Positions 1 to 9,588 of a DNA stretch of 64,000 nt are shown here, one piece after another. How positions within the stretch are numbered: position 1 is the first letter of the stretch; each line of letters begins with the position of its first letter. The position numbers and the translations under genes are program-made. Origin of the DNA: Pedobacter jeongneungensis (GTDB lineage: Bacteria; Bacteroidota; Bacteroidia; Sphingobacteriales; Sphingobacteriaceae); contig NZ_AYMG01000016.1 in NCBI RefSeq assembly GCF_000633455.1, positions 1 to 64,000 of the forward strand, in the 5' to 3' direction. The notes under the pieces were generated by a model. It was not told the origin of the DNA and searched no databases. It saw only the letters and a program-made list of their open reading frames with translations.

Positions 1-8
1 GTAGCTAC

Positions 9-1434
9 GTCATTTCGAGCGGAGCGCAGCGAAGTCGAGAAATCTTTTAAAAATGCTACTAAACCCTATTCAAAGATTTCTCCATTTCGCGGCCAATGAA
101 AAATCGGCACGCTACAGTCGAAATGACGATCGCTCTATTAATTCTTCTTCGAGTGGAGTTTACACTAGTTTCGTCATTTCGAGCGGAGCGCAGCGAAGTC
201 GAGAAATCTTTTAAAAATACTAATAAATCTGGTTCAAAGATTTCTCCATTTCGCTGCCGATGAAAAATCGGCACGCTACAGTCGAAATGACGATTTTTCT
301 AGTAATAAATTCAACTAGAACGAAGTGCCCGTAGTTCCGTCATTTCGAGCGGAGCGCAGCGAAGTCGAGAAATCTGTTAAAAATGCTAATAAACCCTGTT
401 CAAAGATTTCTCCATTTCGCGGCCAATAAAAAATCGGCACGCTACAGTCGAAATGACGATTTTTCTAGTAATAAATTCAACTAGAACGAAGTGCCCGTAG
501 TTCCGTCATTTCGAGCGGAGCGCAGCGAAGTCGAGAAATCTTTTAAAAATGCTAATAAATCTAGTTCAAAGATTTCTCCATTTCGCTGCCGATGAAAAAT
601 CGGCACGCTACAGTCGAAATGACGATCGCTCTATTAATTCTTCTTCGAATGGAGTTTACAGTAGCTACGTCATTTCGAGCGGAGTGCAGCGAAGTCGAGA
701 AATCTGTTAAAGATGCTACTAAACCTGTTCAAAGATTTCTCCATTCCGCTGCCGATGAAAAATCGGTACGCTACAGTCGAAATGACGATCGCTCTATTAA
801 TTCTTCTTCGAGTAGAGTTTACACTAGTTTCGTCATTTCGAGCGGAGCCGAGAAATCTTTTAAAAATGCTACTAAACCTGTTCAAAGATTTCTCCATTTC
901 GCTGCCGATGAAAAATCGGCACGCTACAGTCGAAATGACGATCGCTCTATTATTCTGTCTTCAATAGGAATTTACATTATTCCCGTCATTTCGAGCGGAG
1001 CGCAGCGAAGTCGAGAAATCTTTAGAGTTGCTACTAAACCCTGTTCAAAGATTTCTCCATTTCGCGGCCAATGAAAAATAGGCACGCTACAGTCGAAATG
1101 ACGATCGCTCTATTAATTCTTCTTCGAGTGGAGTTTACACTAGTTCCGTCATTTCGAGCGGAGCGCAGCGAAGTCGAGAAATCTTTTAAAAATGCTAATA
1201 AACTTGATTCAAAGATTTCTCCATTTCGCGGCCAATGAAAAATCGGCACCCTACAGTCGAAATGACGATCACTCTATTAATTCTTCTTCGGGTGGAGTTC
1301 ACAGTAGCTACGTCATTTCGAGCGGAGCGCAGCGAAGTCGAGAAATCTTTTAAAAATGCTACTAAACCCGGTTCAAAGATTTCTCCATTTCGCAACCAAT
1401 GAAAAATTGGTAAGCTACAGTCGAAATGACGATT
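9..1434. repeat. Nine-copy tandem array of ~164-bp dyad repeat
   Basis: Nine copies begin at about 9, 173, 339, 505, 669, 832, 985, 1148 and 1312, so the period is 153-166 bp. Each unit opens with GTCATTTCGAGCGGAGCGCA and closes with GTCGAAATGACG, giving an outer dyad. Inside it are paired GAGAAATCT/AGATTTCTC arms and a small GCCGAT...ATCGGC hairpin. Two spacer types alternate irregularly: one with GATCGCTCTATTAATTC, used by most units, and one with GATTTTTCTAGTAATAAATT after units 2 and 3. The sixth unit has lost part of its left arm, which explains the 153-bp step. All frames across the array only read through the repeat, so no gene is called. Similar single dyads occur elsewhere in the window. 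Confidence 0.93.
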
Positions 1435-1473
1435 TAGATATAAAGATTTGCTCGGAATGGCGAAAAATCAACC

Positions 1474-2436
1474 TTAAAACAAATCCGTATTTAACATGGT
1501 TTTTAAAATATTCGATTGAACATCGAAATTATTGAGGTGGTTTAAGAAATTAATATCCGATATTTTATGATAACTATCTTCCAGCAAATTAATTACCTCG
1601 TGCGGAATGGCGGTTTTTAACACCGCAGCATTGCTTTTCAACTTATCATTTTTGTATTGAAGTTCCTGCATAATCTTACCCTTTTCGGAAAGATTGGTAG
1701 AAGTATCCAGATCTTTCAAAATGGTTAAATCGCACAATAAAAAGAGGTTTCTGCTTGGAAAAAAGAGATAATAACTGTCTGTTTCCATAAATTTATATAC
1801 TTCTATAACCTGTTCGCCCGATTTTAAACCGATGTAAAATTCTGTACGAAAATCGTATTTACACAGTTTCCCCATCAATTTTTTCTCGATAGTGGCATAC
1901 ACATGAGTATATACCTGTTTATCCTGAAAATTAATCAGTTGGGCAAATTGACCGGTGGTAAGATCGAAATAAAAATCGTTAGCGTATTTAGAACTGAAAA
2001 CATTGATGTTTTTAGAGAAAGGAAAATCTGTGCTTAAGTCAGACAATACACTGAACAGTTTCCGCAATGACAGGTTTACTTTAAGCGATTGCTTTTGTTT
2101 ATCCTGCTGAAAACTTTTCTGATCAACCAGCGTTCCCGCCATACGGTCTATCAGTTCTTCATTAAGATCGATCTCATCGTAAATGAGTGATACATTTTTC
2201 TCGTTACTCTTTTTAATCTTTTTGAGCAACTCGATTACACTATCGGTAAACTGAAGGTGAAAAAGATCCAGTTTTTCGATCTCCAGTTCTTCATTATTGG
2301 CAAAAAGCTGATGAATAACCTGGCTCCGTAAGTAAATTTTATAAATCACTTCATCATCAAAAAACACAGAGAGCAACTGTAAACGGTTGATCTCTGCGCT
2401 TGATTTTTTGATAATATTTAAACGGTATTCATCCAT
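1474..2436 (-). CDS. Unrecognised 320-aa protein, last gene of ter-type operon
   Basis: I do not recognise a domain. The protein is charged, has no signal peptide or membrane segment, and looks mostly helical at its N-terminal half (about residues 1-120). A more beta-like middle follows and then a helical tail. It starts 7 bases after the TelA stop on the same strand, so it is very probably co-transcribed with the ter genes. By position it is likely an accessory cytoplasmic factor of the TelA/TerD stress complex. This role is inferred from context only. Confidence 0.75.
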   Translation of the reverse strand: MDEYRLNIIKKSSAEINRLQLLSVFFDDEVIYKIYLRSQVIHQLFANNEELEIEKLDLFHLQFTDSVIELLKKIKKSNEKNVSLIYDEIDLNEELIDRMAGTLVDQKSFQQDKQKQSLKVNLSLRKLFSVLSDLSTDFPFSKNINVFSSKYANDFYFDLTTGQFAQLINFQDKQVYTHVYATIEKKLMGKLCKYDFRTEFYIGLKSGEQVIEVYKFMETDSYYLFFPSRNLFLLCDLTILKDLDTSTNLSEKGKIMQELQYKNDKLKSNAAVLKTAIPHEVINLLEDSYHKISDINFLNHLNNFDVQSNILKTMLNTDLF

Positions 2437-2443
2437 GTTTTAA

Positions 2444-3541
2444 TTAATTCACCCTCGTAACGTTCTTTTTCAACTCTGCTTCCAAAGTTTTAAGTTCGCC
2501 ATCTAACACACGTCTGCTTTGTGCACCTGCCTCATGAATCTGTTTCACCTCGTTAAGTGTTTCAATCAATGATGATGTGGTCAATTTTAGGGTTTCCAAA
2601 GATACCACAGTTTTTTCATTTTCTTTGGCCACATCGATACTGTTTTGCTTTAGCATTTCTGCATTTTTCTGCAAAATGGTATTCGTGGTATCCGAAATTT
2701 TCTTTTGCATCTCTACATTGGCTTTCTGCCTTTGTAAAGCAACCGCAATGGTCAATTGGTTTTTCCATACCGGAATGGTGGTAGACACAATCGACTGGGC
2801 TTTTTCTGCAATAGACGTATTGTTGTTCTGCACGACACGAATCTGCGCTAAAGATTGTAACATAATAAAACGCACAATCTTCATATCTGCAAGCCTTTTA
2901 TCCAAACGACTGATGAAATCTCTTAAATCGGCAATTTCATAATCCTGGTAATCGGCAGGCCTGCCTTCCATTTCTGCAAGTTTAATATTCAGGTCGTTGT
3001 ATTTCAGTTGGCCTGCAATAATCAGTTCTTCCATCTGGTGGATGTACCCGACATTGCTATCGAACATGGTTTGCAGCGAGCTGTTATCCTTGATCGAATT
3101 TAACCTTCCGGCTTTAATTTTGTTGGTGATTTTATCGATATTATTCACCACCACATCGTATTTCTGAAAAAGTTTCTTCACATCAACCACTAAACTCTTT
3201 AAAAATGGAATTTTAGAGATAAAACTCTTAAAGCCGCTCTGTTCAAGCTCAGAAACATCAATATAATTTAGTTCGGTAAGCAGTTCGTTAATTAAACCGC
3301 CAACTTCGCCACTGTTATAGGTACGTACAGACGATAAAAACTCGTTACTGTATTTCTCCATTGAATTTTGGGCGTCGCTTCCGTAATTCAGGATCGAATT
3401 TACATCTGATGGTTCAAGCGATTTTCCAATTTCATGGTATTTAGTGGTTTCCTCAGAAGTTATTTTTTCGAGGTCAACATTCCCGTCTTTATCCAGTTTA
3501 ACCGGTGTAAGAACCTGGGGCAGATTTGGGTTGGTTTCCAT
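2444..3541 (-). CDS. telA: TelA/toxic anion resistance family protein
   Basis: The 365-aa protein matches the TelA (toxic anion resistance) family in length, in its largely helical coiled-coil character, and in conserved blocks such as the region around IPVWKNQLTIAVALQRQ (about residues 258-275). Family members accompany TerD proteins in tellurite and general stress loci; their biochemical activity is not firmly known. The start is an ATG 27 bases after the upstream TerD-family gene, and the unknown 320-aa gene follows closely. It is probably a cytoplasmic, membrane-associated component of the stress complex. Confidence 0.88.
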   Translation of the reverse strand: METNPNLPQVLTPVKLDKDGNVDLEKITSEETTKYHEIGKSLEPSDVNSILNYGSDAQNSMEKYSNEFLSSVRTYNSGEVGGLINELLTELNYIDVSELEQSGFKSFISKIPFLKSLVVDVKKLFQKYDVVVNNIDKITNKIKAGRLNSIKDNSSLQTMFDSNVGYIHQMEELIIAGQLKYNDLNIKLAEMEGRPADYQDYEIADLRDFISRLDKRLADMKIVRFIMLQSLAQIRVVQNNNTSIAEKAQSIVSTTIPVWKNQLTIAVALQRQKANVEMQKKISDTTNTILQKNAEMLKQNSIDVAKENEKTVVSLETLKLTTSSLIETLNEVKQIHEAGAQSRRVLDGELKTLEAELKKNVTRVN

Positions 3542-3568
3542 AGTTGATGATATGATCGGCTTTGCAGC

Positions 3569-4183
3569 TTATAAATAATTTTGGGTTACAGTTTTAACAG
3601 TATCTTCCAGTTTTCTGTCTTTGGTTGGTTCGCCAATGGCATTAAATTTCCATTCGCCGTTTTTCTTGTAGAAAACACCCATTACCATTGATACGTGACC
3701 TGCAAAATTAGAACCGTTGGCAATATCGTATTTAGCGAAAACTTCGTTTACACGTTTGGTTGTACCTTCGTAAATGCGGATAGATGCAAAAGGAATGGTT
3801 CCAAAATCGTGACCTCTAAAGCTGTTCAACACAAAAGCCGCATAACTTACATTAGCATCCAGCTGGGCAAAATCAAGCGTAATCACTTCATTGTCCAGAC
3901 CATCATCACCGCCCATATCGCCGGTTAAATCGTCACCACTATGTTTTACCGATCCGTTTTTAGATTTTAGGTTACCAAAATAAACAACTTCTAAAAGCTG
4001 CTTGTTTTCGTTATACAAGGCACAGCTTCCATCTAAATCTACAGCCTCTTTTGAAGATCCGAAACCGAAAAGACCTTTCTTTTCAATTGCGCCCCAGTTA
4101 ATGCCTACGCAAACATTTTGCAGTTTGCTACCATTGCTTTTTTCAAGACTGATACGCTGTCCTTTTTGAAGATTGATTGCCAT
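3569..4183 (-). CDS. TerD-family protein (TerX/TerZ-like)
   Basis: The 204-aa protein has the TerD fold signature: N-terminal NLQKGQRISLEK, the VDLDGSCALYNENKQ strand around residue 50, and the acidic loop GDDLTGDMGGDDG near residue 85, which in TerD proteins binds calcium. It ends with a C-terminal extension after FNAIGEPTKD. It shares its first residues (MAINLQKGQR) with the neighbouring TerD protein, so the two are paralogues from a duplication. Spacing to that neighbour is 6 bases. Role: a cytoplasmic calcium-binding stress protein acting with TerC and TelA. Confidence 0.92.
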   Translation of the reverse strand: MAINLQKGQRISLEKSNGSKLQNVCVGINWGAIEKKGLFGFGSSKEAVDLDGSCALYNENKQLLEVVYFGNLKSKNGSVKHSGDDLTGDMGGDDGLDNEVITLDFAQLDANVSYAAFVLNSFRGHDFGTIPFASIRIYEGTTKRVNEVFAKYDIANGSNFAGHVSMVMGVFYKKNGEWKFNAIGEPTKDRKLEDTVKTVTQNYL

Positions 4184-4189
4184 AATATT

Positions 4190-4744
4190 TTATTGATATT
4201 TGTTTAAATAATCCTGTAAACCACCTTTCATGCCTACGCCTACTGCTTCAAATTTCCATTTATCTTCGCGTTTGTAAATTCTGCCGAATTCTACAGCCGT
4301 TTCGATAGAGAAATCTTCTTCCAGTTCATACTTTAAAACCACCTCATTGGTTGTGGTATCAAAAATACGGATGAAAGAGTTTCTCACCTGGCCGAAATTC
4401 TGTCTTCTGTTCTCCGCATCATGAATGGTTACCACAATGCAGATTTCGCTTACTTTAGCATCAATTTTGGTCAGATCGATTTTAACCTGCTCATCATCGC
4501 CATCACCATCTCCGGTTAAGTTATCGCCTGTATGTTCTACAGCACCATCTGGAGAAACAAGGTTATTGTAGAAAACAAAATTTTCGTCAGAAACTAATTT
4601 TTTCTGATCGTTTAATATAAAAATTGAAGCATCTAAATCGAATGCAGAACCGGTAGAAGAGCTGTTGGTATCCCAACCTAAACCTATTGTAAATTTAGGA
4701 GCATTGATATTTTCTCTTTGCCCCTTTTGCAAATTAATAGCCAT
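4190..4744 (-). CDS. terD: TerD-family calcium-binding stress protein
   Basis: This is a typical 184-aa TerD/TerE-length protein. It shows the FDLDASIFILNDQKK strand, the acidic Ca2+ loop HTGDNLTGDGDGDDEQ around residues 72-87, and the terminal GRIYKREDKWKFEAVG motif seen across TerD proteins. It lies 1 base after the phosphoribosyltransferase gene and 6 bases before the second TerD gene, so all are likely one transcript. TerD proteins are required for tellurite, phage and colicin resistance phenotypes in enterobacteria; here the true stress is unknown. Confidence 0.94.
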   Translation of the reverse strand: MAINLQKGQRENINAPKFTIGLGWDTNSSSTGSAFDLDASIFILNDQKKLVSDENFVFYNNLVSPDGAVEHTGDNLTGDGDGDDEQVKIDLTKIDAKVSEICIVVTIHDAENRRQNFGQVRNSFIRIFDTTTNEVVLKYELEEDFSIETAVEFGRIYKREDKWKFEAVGVGMKGGLQDYLNKYQ

Positions 4745-4745
4745 A

Positions 4746-5582
4746 TTAAATTAATTTATAATTGTTGTTTTTGATATAATCTTTAATGAGATGTAAATTT
4801 TCGGAATACGCCTCTATGGTATGGTAATTATTGCCAAGCGAAAGGTCGTAAAGCTGGTTGATAAAATCGGTACTTCTACGTTCTAAAAATATGGTAAAAC
4901 TACTCGAAGTACTATTTAAAATATACTTTACAATGCGAGTATTGAAACAAAAATTTTCACTATCGATAATTTCTTCCAGATCAAAAATAGATTTAATCTG
5001 ATGATAGTTCAGCAGGTTTTCTACATTTGGATGGATATTTTTATTCACCAGTTCGGCAAAATAAAGCATGTGCATTTCGTTTTTCAGGCCGTATTCTTTT
5101 GCCATTTTTAAGATCATGCGCTCGTGGCTTCCGGTAATTTTGATATCATCCAGAAACAAAAGGGTTTTACCGGTCAGAAAATCCTTATCAATGTGAAAAG
5201 AATCATTTCCGATGAGCGAAAGCCTTTCTTCTGCACTTAATTCGCCATAATCTTCCTTATAGGTAATGGTTCGGTGTACTTTTGTTTCCTGCACAGCTAA
5301 ACCACCATTTTCGACCAGCCAACGATTCAGCTGACTTACGAAATAATTTTTCATCGCAAAAGTTGCTGTGGGTATGAAGCTGTAAGGACTTGAAATGACC
5401 ACAATCTGATCGGTAATCAGGTTATCAACGAGGTAATAGCGGATAAAGCCATCGGCGAGGGCCTTACCAAATGACCTGGCGACCAGGTCATCGCCAAATT
5501 TAAAACGGCTGTAATCGTCAGCACTAAAACCGAAGTCGGTTGTATTGTCGATTTTATGGAGTGAATAACTATACGGTATCAT
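4746..5582 (-). CDS. Phosphoribosyltransferase-like protein of ter operon
   Basis: The 278-aa protein carries a PRPP-binding loop, LLFLDDIKITGSH at residues 141-153 (hydrophobic strand, two Asp, small residues, Gly), typical of type I phosphoribosyltransferases. It also has an upstream SSPYSFIPTA strand (64-73). PRTases and HAD phosphatases are known partners of TerD/TelA genes and are proposed to make a nucleoside-like metabolite. It overlaps the HAD gene upstream by 14 bases, which suggests translational coupling. The substrate base is unknown. Confidence 0.82.
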   Translation of the reverse strand: MIPYSYSLHKIDNTTDFGFSADDYSRFKFGDDLVARSFGKALADGFIRYYLVDNLITDQIVVISSPYSFIPTATFAMKNYFVSQLNRWLVENGGLAVQETKVHRTITYKEDYGELSAEERLSLIGNDSFHIDKDFLTGKTLLFLDDIKITGSHERMILKMAKEYGLKNEMHMLYFAELVNKNIHPNVENLLNYHQIKSIFDLEEIIDSENFCFNTRIVKYILNSTSSSFTIFLERRSTDFINQLYDLSLGNNYHTIEAYSENLHLIKDYIKNNNYKLI

Positions 5583-6273
5583 AGAGTAGGTTTGAGATAG
5601 ATAGATTATTGGAATTGATCAGCATACTGTTAATGCCTATGGCTTCTGCCCCGCGGACATCGGCATGCGGGTTATCGCCAATATGTATGATCTCTTTTAA
5701 CTGTAATTCAGGATGTTTTGTTCTGTCGATGGTATCCAGCATCAACTGAAAAAATCCAGTACTGGGTTTAGACATGCGCACTTCGTCTGAATAAAGCTGA
5801 AAATCGATATACTGACCGATACCTAAATGATTGATGACCTTTTTTAAAGTTTTACCTTTAATAAACCCGGTGTTGCTTAAGATATTGGTGGAACTTTTGC
5901 CCGATTCCTTAATCTTAGCCAGCACATTTAAACAATCATCGCAGTAGAGTTTCGGCATGTGGGCAAATACGATTTGCTCCATATCATGGTCCAGCACCTG
6001 CAGGTCTACATCACGAAAGTTAAAATCGTAATCATTGATCATACTGATGATCATTAAATACATTTCGTCTGCATCAACATTTTTTCCGGCTTTCTCATTA
6101 ATGGCATTCACCATTAAATCAACCTGCCTGAAAGTGATGGCAATCTCGTCAAGGCTTTTATGCTTGCCGTTAAAATTCTTGTAAAAATACTGTACCCGTT
6201 CCTGTTTATACGTTGGATTAGATTTAATCAACGTTAACCAAAGATCGAATGAGTAATGTTTGTAAAAAGCCAT
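5569..6273 (-). CDS. HAD-superfamily hydrolase of ter operon
   Basis: The HAD motifs are visible. Motif I is SFDLWLTLI with nucleophile Asp10, motif II is LSNTGF in the middle, a Lys lies in SKPSTGFF, and motif IV is HIGDNPHADVRGA near residue 200. The +2 position of motif I is Trp instead of Asp, as in many dehalogenase-like members, so phosphatase activity is likely but not certain. Length (234 aa) and a helical cap fit a C1-cap HAD. It overlaps the PRTase gene, so the two probably act in one pathway. Confidence 0.88.
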   Translation of the reverse strand: MAFYKHYSFDLWLTLIKSNPTYKQERVQYFYKNFNGKHKSLDEIAITFRQVDLMVNAINEKAGKNVDADEMYLMIISMINDYDFNFRDVDLQVLDHDMEQIVFAHMPKLYCDDCLNVLAKIKESGKSSTNILSNTGFIKGKTLKKVINHLGIGQYIDFQLYSDEVRMSKPSTGFFQLMLDTIDRTKHPELQLKEIIHIGDNPHADVRGAEAIGINSMLINSNNLSISNLLYDTV

Positions 6274-6378
6274 TGCACCCTGTTTCCTAATCTATTTTAT
6301 TAAATCCTAATATTACAAAATTTGGTTGTAATATCAGGAAGGTTTGATTGTAAGATTTATCACAGATAAGCCTTACAA

Positions 6379-7194
6379 TTAAGATTTATCCAATACATCT
6401 TCAGCATCATCCGAAATGATAATGTCGCTTTTGTGTTTTTTTGGATAGTTGAATAATAAAGACGTTATTACTGGTATAATAAAAATGGCCACGGTAAAAA
6501 TAGATACGAAAAGATCTGTTTTTTCACCTTCGATGGCATGGGAGATAGGCGATTCCGGGTAGAAATGTGTAAACAATGATGAGGTAAGTTTAATACCCAA
6601 AACACCAATTACGATGAAAGCTACCGTTTCTAAAAAGGTAAATTTCTCCATTAATTTCACAAAAGCCTGTGCCACGAAACGCATGGCCAAAATACCGATA
6701 AAAACACCGATATAGATTAACCAGATATGATCGGTAAACGCTACCGCAGCAAAAACGTTATCGATAGAGAAGGCAAGGTCCATTACTTCTACCAAAGCAA
6801 CTGTTGCCCAAAAGGTACCGATTAAACCTACTGTTGATTTGTAGATCCAGCTTTTGCTTTTATCTACTTCCTCTTCTTCCTCGTTGTTTTTACTGTTCTT
6901 TTTTCTAAAATAATCGAATGCCAGGTACAGGAGGTATAAACCACCCAGCGGTTTTAACCACCAGATTTTTACCAGCCATGCAGCCAGGAACAAACAGATA
7001 CCCCTAAAAACGTAAGCACCGATAATACCATATTTTAATGCTTTATCGCGTTGGTTCTTTGGCAAATCCATAACCATGGTAGCCAAAACCGCAGCATTAT
7101 CAACTGAGAGCAAACTCTCGATTACAATCAGGTTTAAAATAATTAATAATCCGGCCTGTATATCATCACCTAAAATTGTGTGCAGAAAATCCAT
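6379..7194 (-). CDS. terC: TerC-family integral membrane protein
   Basis: The 271-aa protein has about seven hydrophobic segments and the two family signatures with membrane acidic residues: LLSVDNAAVLA (29-39, Asp32) and FSIDNVFAAV (142-151, Asp146-region). A charged cytoplasmic loop rich in Glu sits at residues 100-113. TerC proteins are linked to tellurite resistance and metal (Mn) export. It lies first in the ter gene run, 105 bases before the HAD gene, so it may share the transcript or have its own promoter. Start is ATG at 7194. Confidence 0.93.
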   Translation of the reverse strand: MDFLHTILGDDIQAGLLIILNLIVIESLLSVDNAAVLATMVMDLPKNQRDKALKYGIIGAYVFRGICLFLAAWLVKIWWLKPLGGLYLLYLAFDYFRKKNSKNNEEEEEVDKSKSWIYKSTVGLIGTFWATVALVEVMDLAFSIDNVFAAVAFTDHIWLIYIGVFIGILAMRFVAQAFVKLMEKFTFLETVAFIVIGVLGIKLTSSLFTHFYPESPISHAIEGEKTDLFVSIFTVAIFIIPVITSLLFNYPKKHKSDIIISDDAEDVLDKS

Positions 7195-7334
7195 TGAGCG
7201 TGTGTATTTTTAAATTAAAGTTTTAGTTTTCATAACAAAGAAACAAAATTTTATCATTTCTGCTATTTATTTATATGATTGTTCTATTGTTAGAATGACA
7301 ATTGTTAAAATTGTTACGTATTTAGCGTCAAATA

Positions 7335-8354
7335 TTAGTTAACAGCATCTAATTGATAAATCGCTCCCTTATCTCCTGCCAGCACAACTATCTTACCTTT
7401 TTTTGCTTTTTGAACAGCATTAAAGCTCTTATCAGAAATGTGTTTCCAGTTTTGACCACCATCTGTTGAGATATCTGTACCCGATGTTCCTGTAGCAACT
7501 AATGTTTTGGCACTGAGGTAAGCCACGCCCGAACGAAAGCCCCAAACAGGTGTATTTGGCTTTCGCCAGGTTTTACCACCATCGTTGGTTAAAAGAATGT
7601 TATTGACATTTTCTTTATCTTTTACATAGTTTCCGCCAACAGTTACACCAATTTTTTCATTTAAAAAATCGATAGAAAAAGGCCCTGTGCTATTTTCGCC
7701 CTGTAAAATAGGGCATTTAAATACCTGCCAGGTTTGGCCATAATCAGGTGAAAAATAAATATTGGACACTGTTCCACCGGTGGCAATCCAGGTTTTTCCA
7801 CCCGGCAGTGTTTTAATGGTTGTGCCGCTGGCGGCAAAACTGGCTTCGCCCTTGGCTAAACTGGTTTTTAAATTTGAAGTGATATCCTGCCAGGTTTTTC
7901 CTGCATCGCTTGTTTTAAGCAATTGCAATTGATCATTGATCGGATCGCCGAAAATGATCCCTCTGTTTTTATCCCAAAAACTAACCCCATCCAAAAATAT
8001 GGCAGAATCTACATTTTTGTAATTTTCTGTCCAGGTTTCGCCCCCATCGGTGGTTTTTAAGATATACGCCGGCGATGCAATACCCACAATAACGGCCTGT
8101 TTATCGTCAAAAGCTTCGATATCCCTGAAATCGATTTTTTCATATCCTTTAGGTTTTACCCATGTCCAGGTTTTGCCGCCATCAATTGTTTTACCAATTG
8201 AGCCATTGCTGCCACTTACCCAGGCAACCTGATCAGATACCACGCTTAAACCACGCAAACTGGTTTTAGCACTCTCATTTAAGGGTTTAACAATATACGA
8301 CTGCGCAGCGCAAAAAAAAGGTGCCATTAAAAGGCACCATATTAATTTCTTCAT
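7335..8354 (-). CDS. Secreted YCF48/BNR-repeat beta-propeller protein
   Basis: A signal peptide (MKKLIWCLLMAPFFCAAQS) is followed by repeated Asp-box motifs of the type GGKTW or GGETWT, about six times across residues 50-310. This is the pattern of YCF48-like/sialidase-type propellers. Proteins of this kind are often labelled oxidoreductase or photosystem stability factor-like in Bacteroidota, but no catalytic residues can be assigned. The gene starts 6 bases after the DUF2147 stop, so both are one transcript. It is probably periplasmic or surface exposed. Confidence 0.88.
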   Translation of the reverse strand: MKKLIWCLLMAPFFCAAQSYIVKPLNESAKTSLRGLSVVSDQVAWVSGSNGSIGKTIDGGKTWTWVKPKGYEKIDFRDIEAFDDKQAVIVGIASPAYILKTTDGGETWTENYKNVDSAIFLDGVSFWDKNRGIIFGDPINDQLQLLKTSDAGKTWQDITSNLKTSLAKGEASFAASGTTIKTLPGGKTWIATGGTVSNIYFSPDYGQTWQVFKCPILQGENSTGPFSIDFLNEKIGVTVGGNYVKDKENVNNILLTNDGGKTWRKPNTPVWGFRSGVAYLSAKTLVATGTSGTDISTDGGQNWKHISDKSFNAVQKAKKGKIVVLAGDKGAIYQLDAVN

Positions 8355-8360
8355 TGATTG

Positions 8361-8792
8361 TTATTTAACACGTCTAAAAGTTTCCGATCGGCCTAAAAGT
8401 GAAATACCCACATAACCACGGATGTTTAATACATCAGCACTTTTTAAGGTCATATTACAGCTATAGGTTTTACCACTTTTTGGATCATAAATTGTTCCAT
8501 CGGTCCATTTGCCATCATCATATTTAAAATCCTTTAGTATTTCCAGATTTAACAAAGCACGTTTCTGTAGATTTTCGTCTGGATTTTTAACATCTAATTT
8601 AGGTTTTCCGTTGATATTCGGCTCCTTTATCCATGCTAATTTCCCGTAAAACTTATCTCCTTTTTTATAAATTTCTATCTGTCCTTCTCCGGATGGATTT
8701 AGCCATTTGCCTACAATAGCATCTTTATTCTGTGCAAAGGCAGAAAATGATACTGCTACAAAGAGCAGCATTAAAAATGGTAACTTTCTCAT
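8361..8792 (-). CDS. DUF2147 secreted protein
   Basis: A 143-aa protein with a 20-residue signal peptide ending AFAQ. The DUF2147 pattern follows: IVGKWLNPSGEGQIEIYKKGDKFYGK, then the IYDPKSGKTYSCNM block, the GYVGISLLGRSETFRRV end and the central LDVKNPD segment. The DUF2147 fold is a small periplasmic beta barrel; function is unknown. It is the first gene of a two-gene unit with the propeller protein downstream. Confidence 0.92.
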   Translation of the reverse strand: MRKLPFLMLLFVAVSFSAFAQNKDAIVGKWLNPSGEGQIEIYKKGDKFYGKLAWIKEPNINGKPKLDVKNPDENLQKRALLNLEILKDFKYDDGKWTDGTIYDPKSGKTYSCNMTLKSADVLNIRGYVGISLLGRSETFRRVK

Positions 8793-8893
8793 ATTTTTTA
8801 TTTCTAGTTAGTTTTTAAAGATAATGAATTACACCTTATACCGAAACACTAAATAAAGAGAAAAAGTATGAGAAAGTTTTAAAATCTGAAAAT

Positions 8894-9271
8894 TTACTTT
8901 GAAACGATGGGTAGATACTTGGCCCTGTAAGCATAAAACAGGAACAGGTTGAATAACAACATTACTGCAACCATTGGAAGATCTTTGGGACCTAAAAATG
9001 CATGATACAGAAAGACATTTAAAGTTACCGGAAAAATAATGATCGCAGCAAGCGGTGCTGTTCGGTTAATCAGCAATAATGCACCTCCGATCAATTCTGT
9101 TATTTTAATCAACGGGAAGAGATAAACCGATGCCATTATGCCTGTCATAAAGGTGGTTTGCGCAGCCGTCATCTCCGGCGCCTTCGGCATCAAGTTAAGA
9201 AAATAGCTTACGGAAGCAAATAGATACATGGCGGCCAAAAGCACGCGTACAACAATTACTGCAATTTTCAT
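8894..9271 (-). CDS. DoxX-like membrane protein
   Basis: A 125-aa protein with four hydrophobic segments and the DoxX-like pattern: an N-terminal helix, then LFPLIKITELIGGALLLINRTAPLA in the middle and a C-terminal helix ending YAYRAKYL. DoxX-type proteins sit in the inner membrane and are often tied to quinone or sulfur redox, but no specific role can be given. The gene is monocistronic with an ATG start. Confidence 0.85.
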   Translation of the reverse strand: MKIAVIVVRVLLAAMYLFASVSYFLNLMPKAPEMTAAQTTFMTGIMASVYLFPLIKITELIGGALLLINRTAPLAAIIIFPVTLNVFLYHAFLGPKDLPMVAVMLLFNLFLFYAYRAKYLPIVSK

Positions 9272-9588
9272 AGCGGTTAAGTTTTAGTTTGTATTTTAAA
9301 AATAATAAAATTTATTGGTTCAATTGGTTAACTGGTGAATTGTTTAAATTGGTTAGCTGATTATAACGCGGAACGTTAAACCGCCTGTTTGGTCAATAGT
9401 TTGATAGTCCATGGCTGATAGCCACATAACTTAGAATAATTACTAAAACCTTAATATCCTTAACTTCTTAATGGTCAAATTATTTATAGTTGATAGATCA
9501 TTCTAAGATTAATCATTTAGCCTTGATAATTGGTAATTATTCTACTGGTGATCTCAGACTTAGTACTCACGACTACGGACTTTAGACT
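9272..9588. other. Gene-free stretch, low complexity
   Basis: This intergenic stretch is AT-rich and contains short imperfect repeats of TTGGTTAACTGG type and a run of degenerate ACTTAG/GACTTTAGACT words. I see no open frame, dyad array or promoter that stands out. It is probably a decayed spacer. Confidence 0.5.

Noticed and set aside
592..1249. Open frames across the tandem repeat array
   Set aside because: They only translate the repeat units in several frames and on both strands, with no start context or protein-like composition.
9..1434. CRISPR array
   Set aside because: The units are about 164 bp long, dyad-rich and nearly identical throughout; there are no short repeats with unique ~30-bp spacers and no cas genes.
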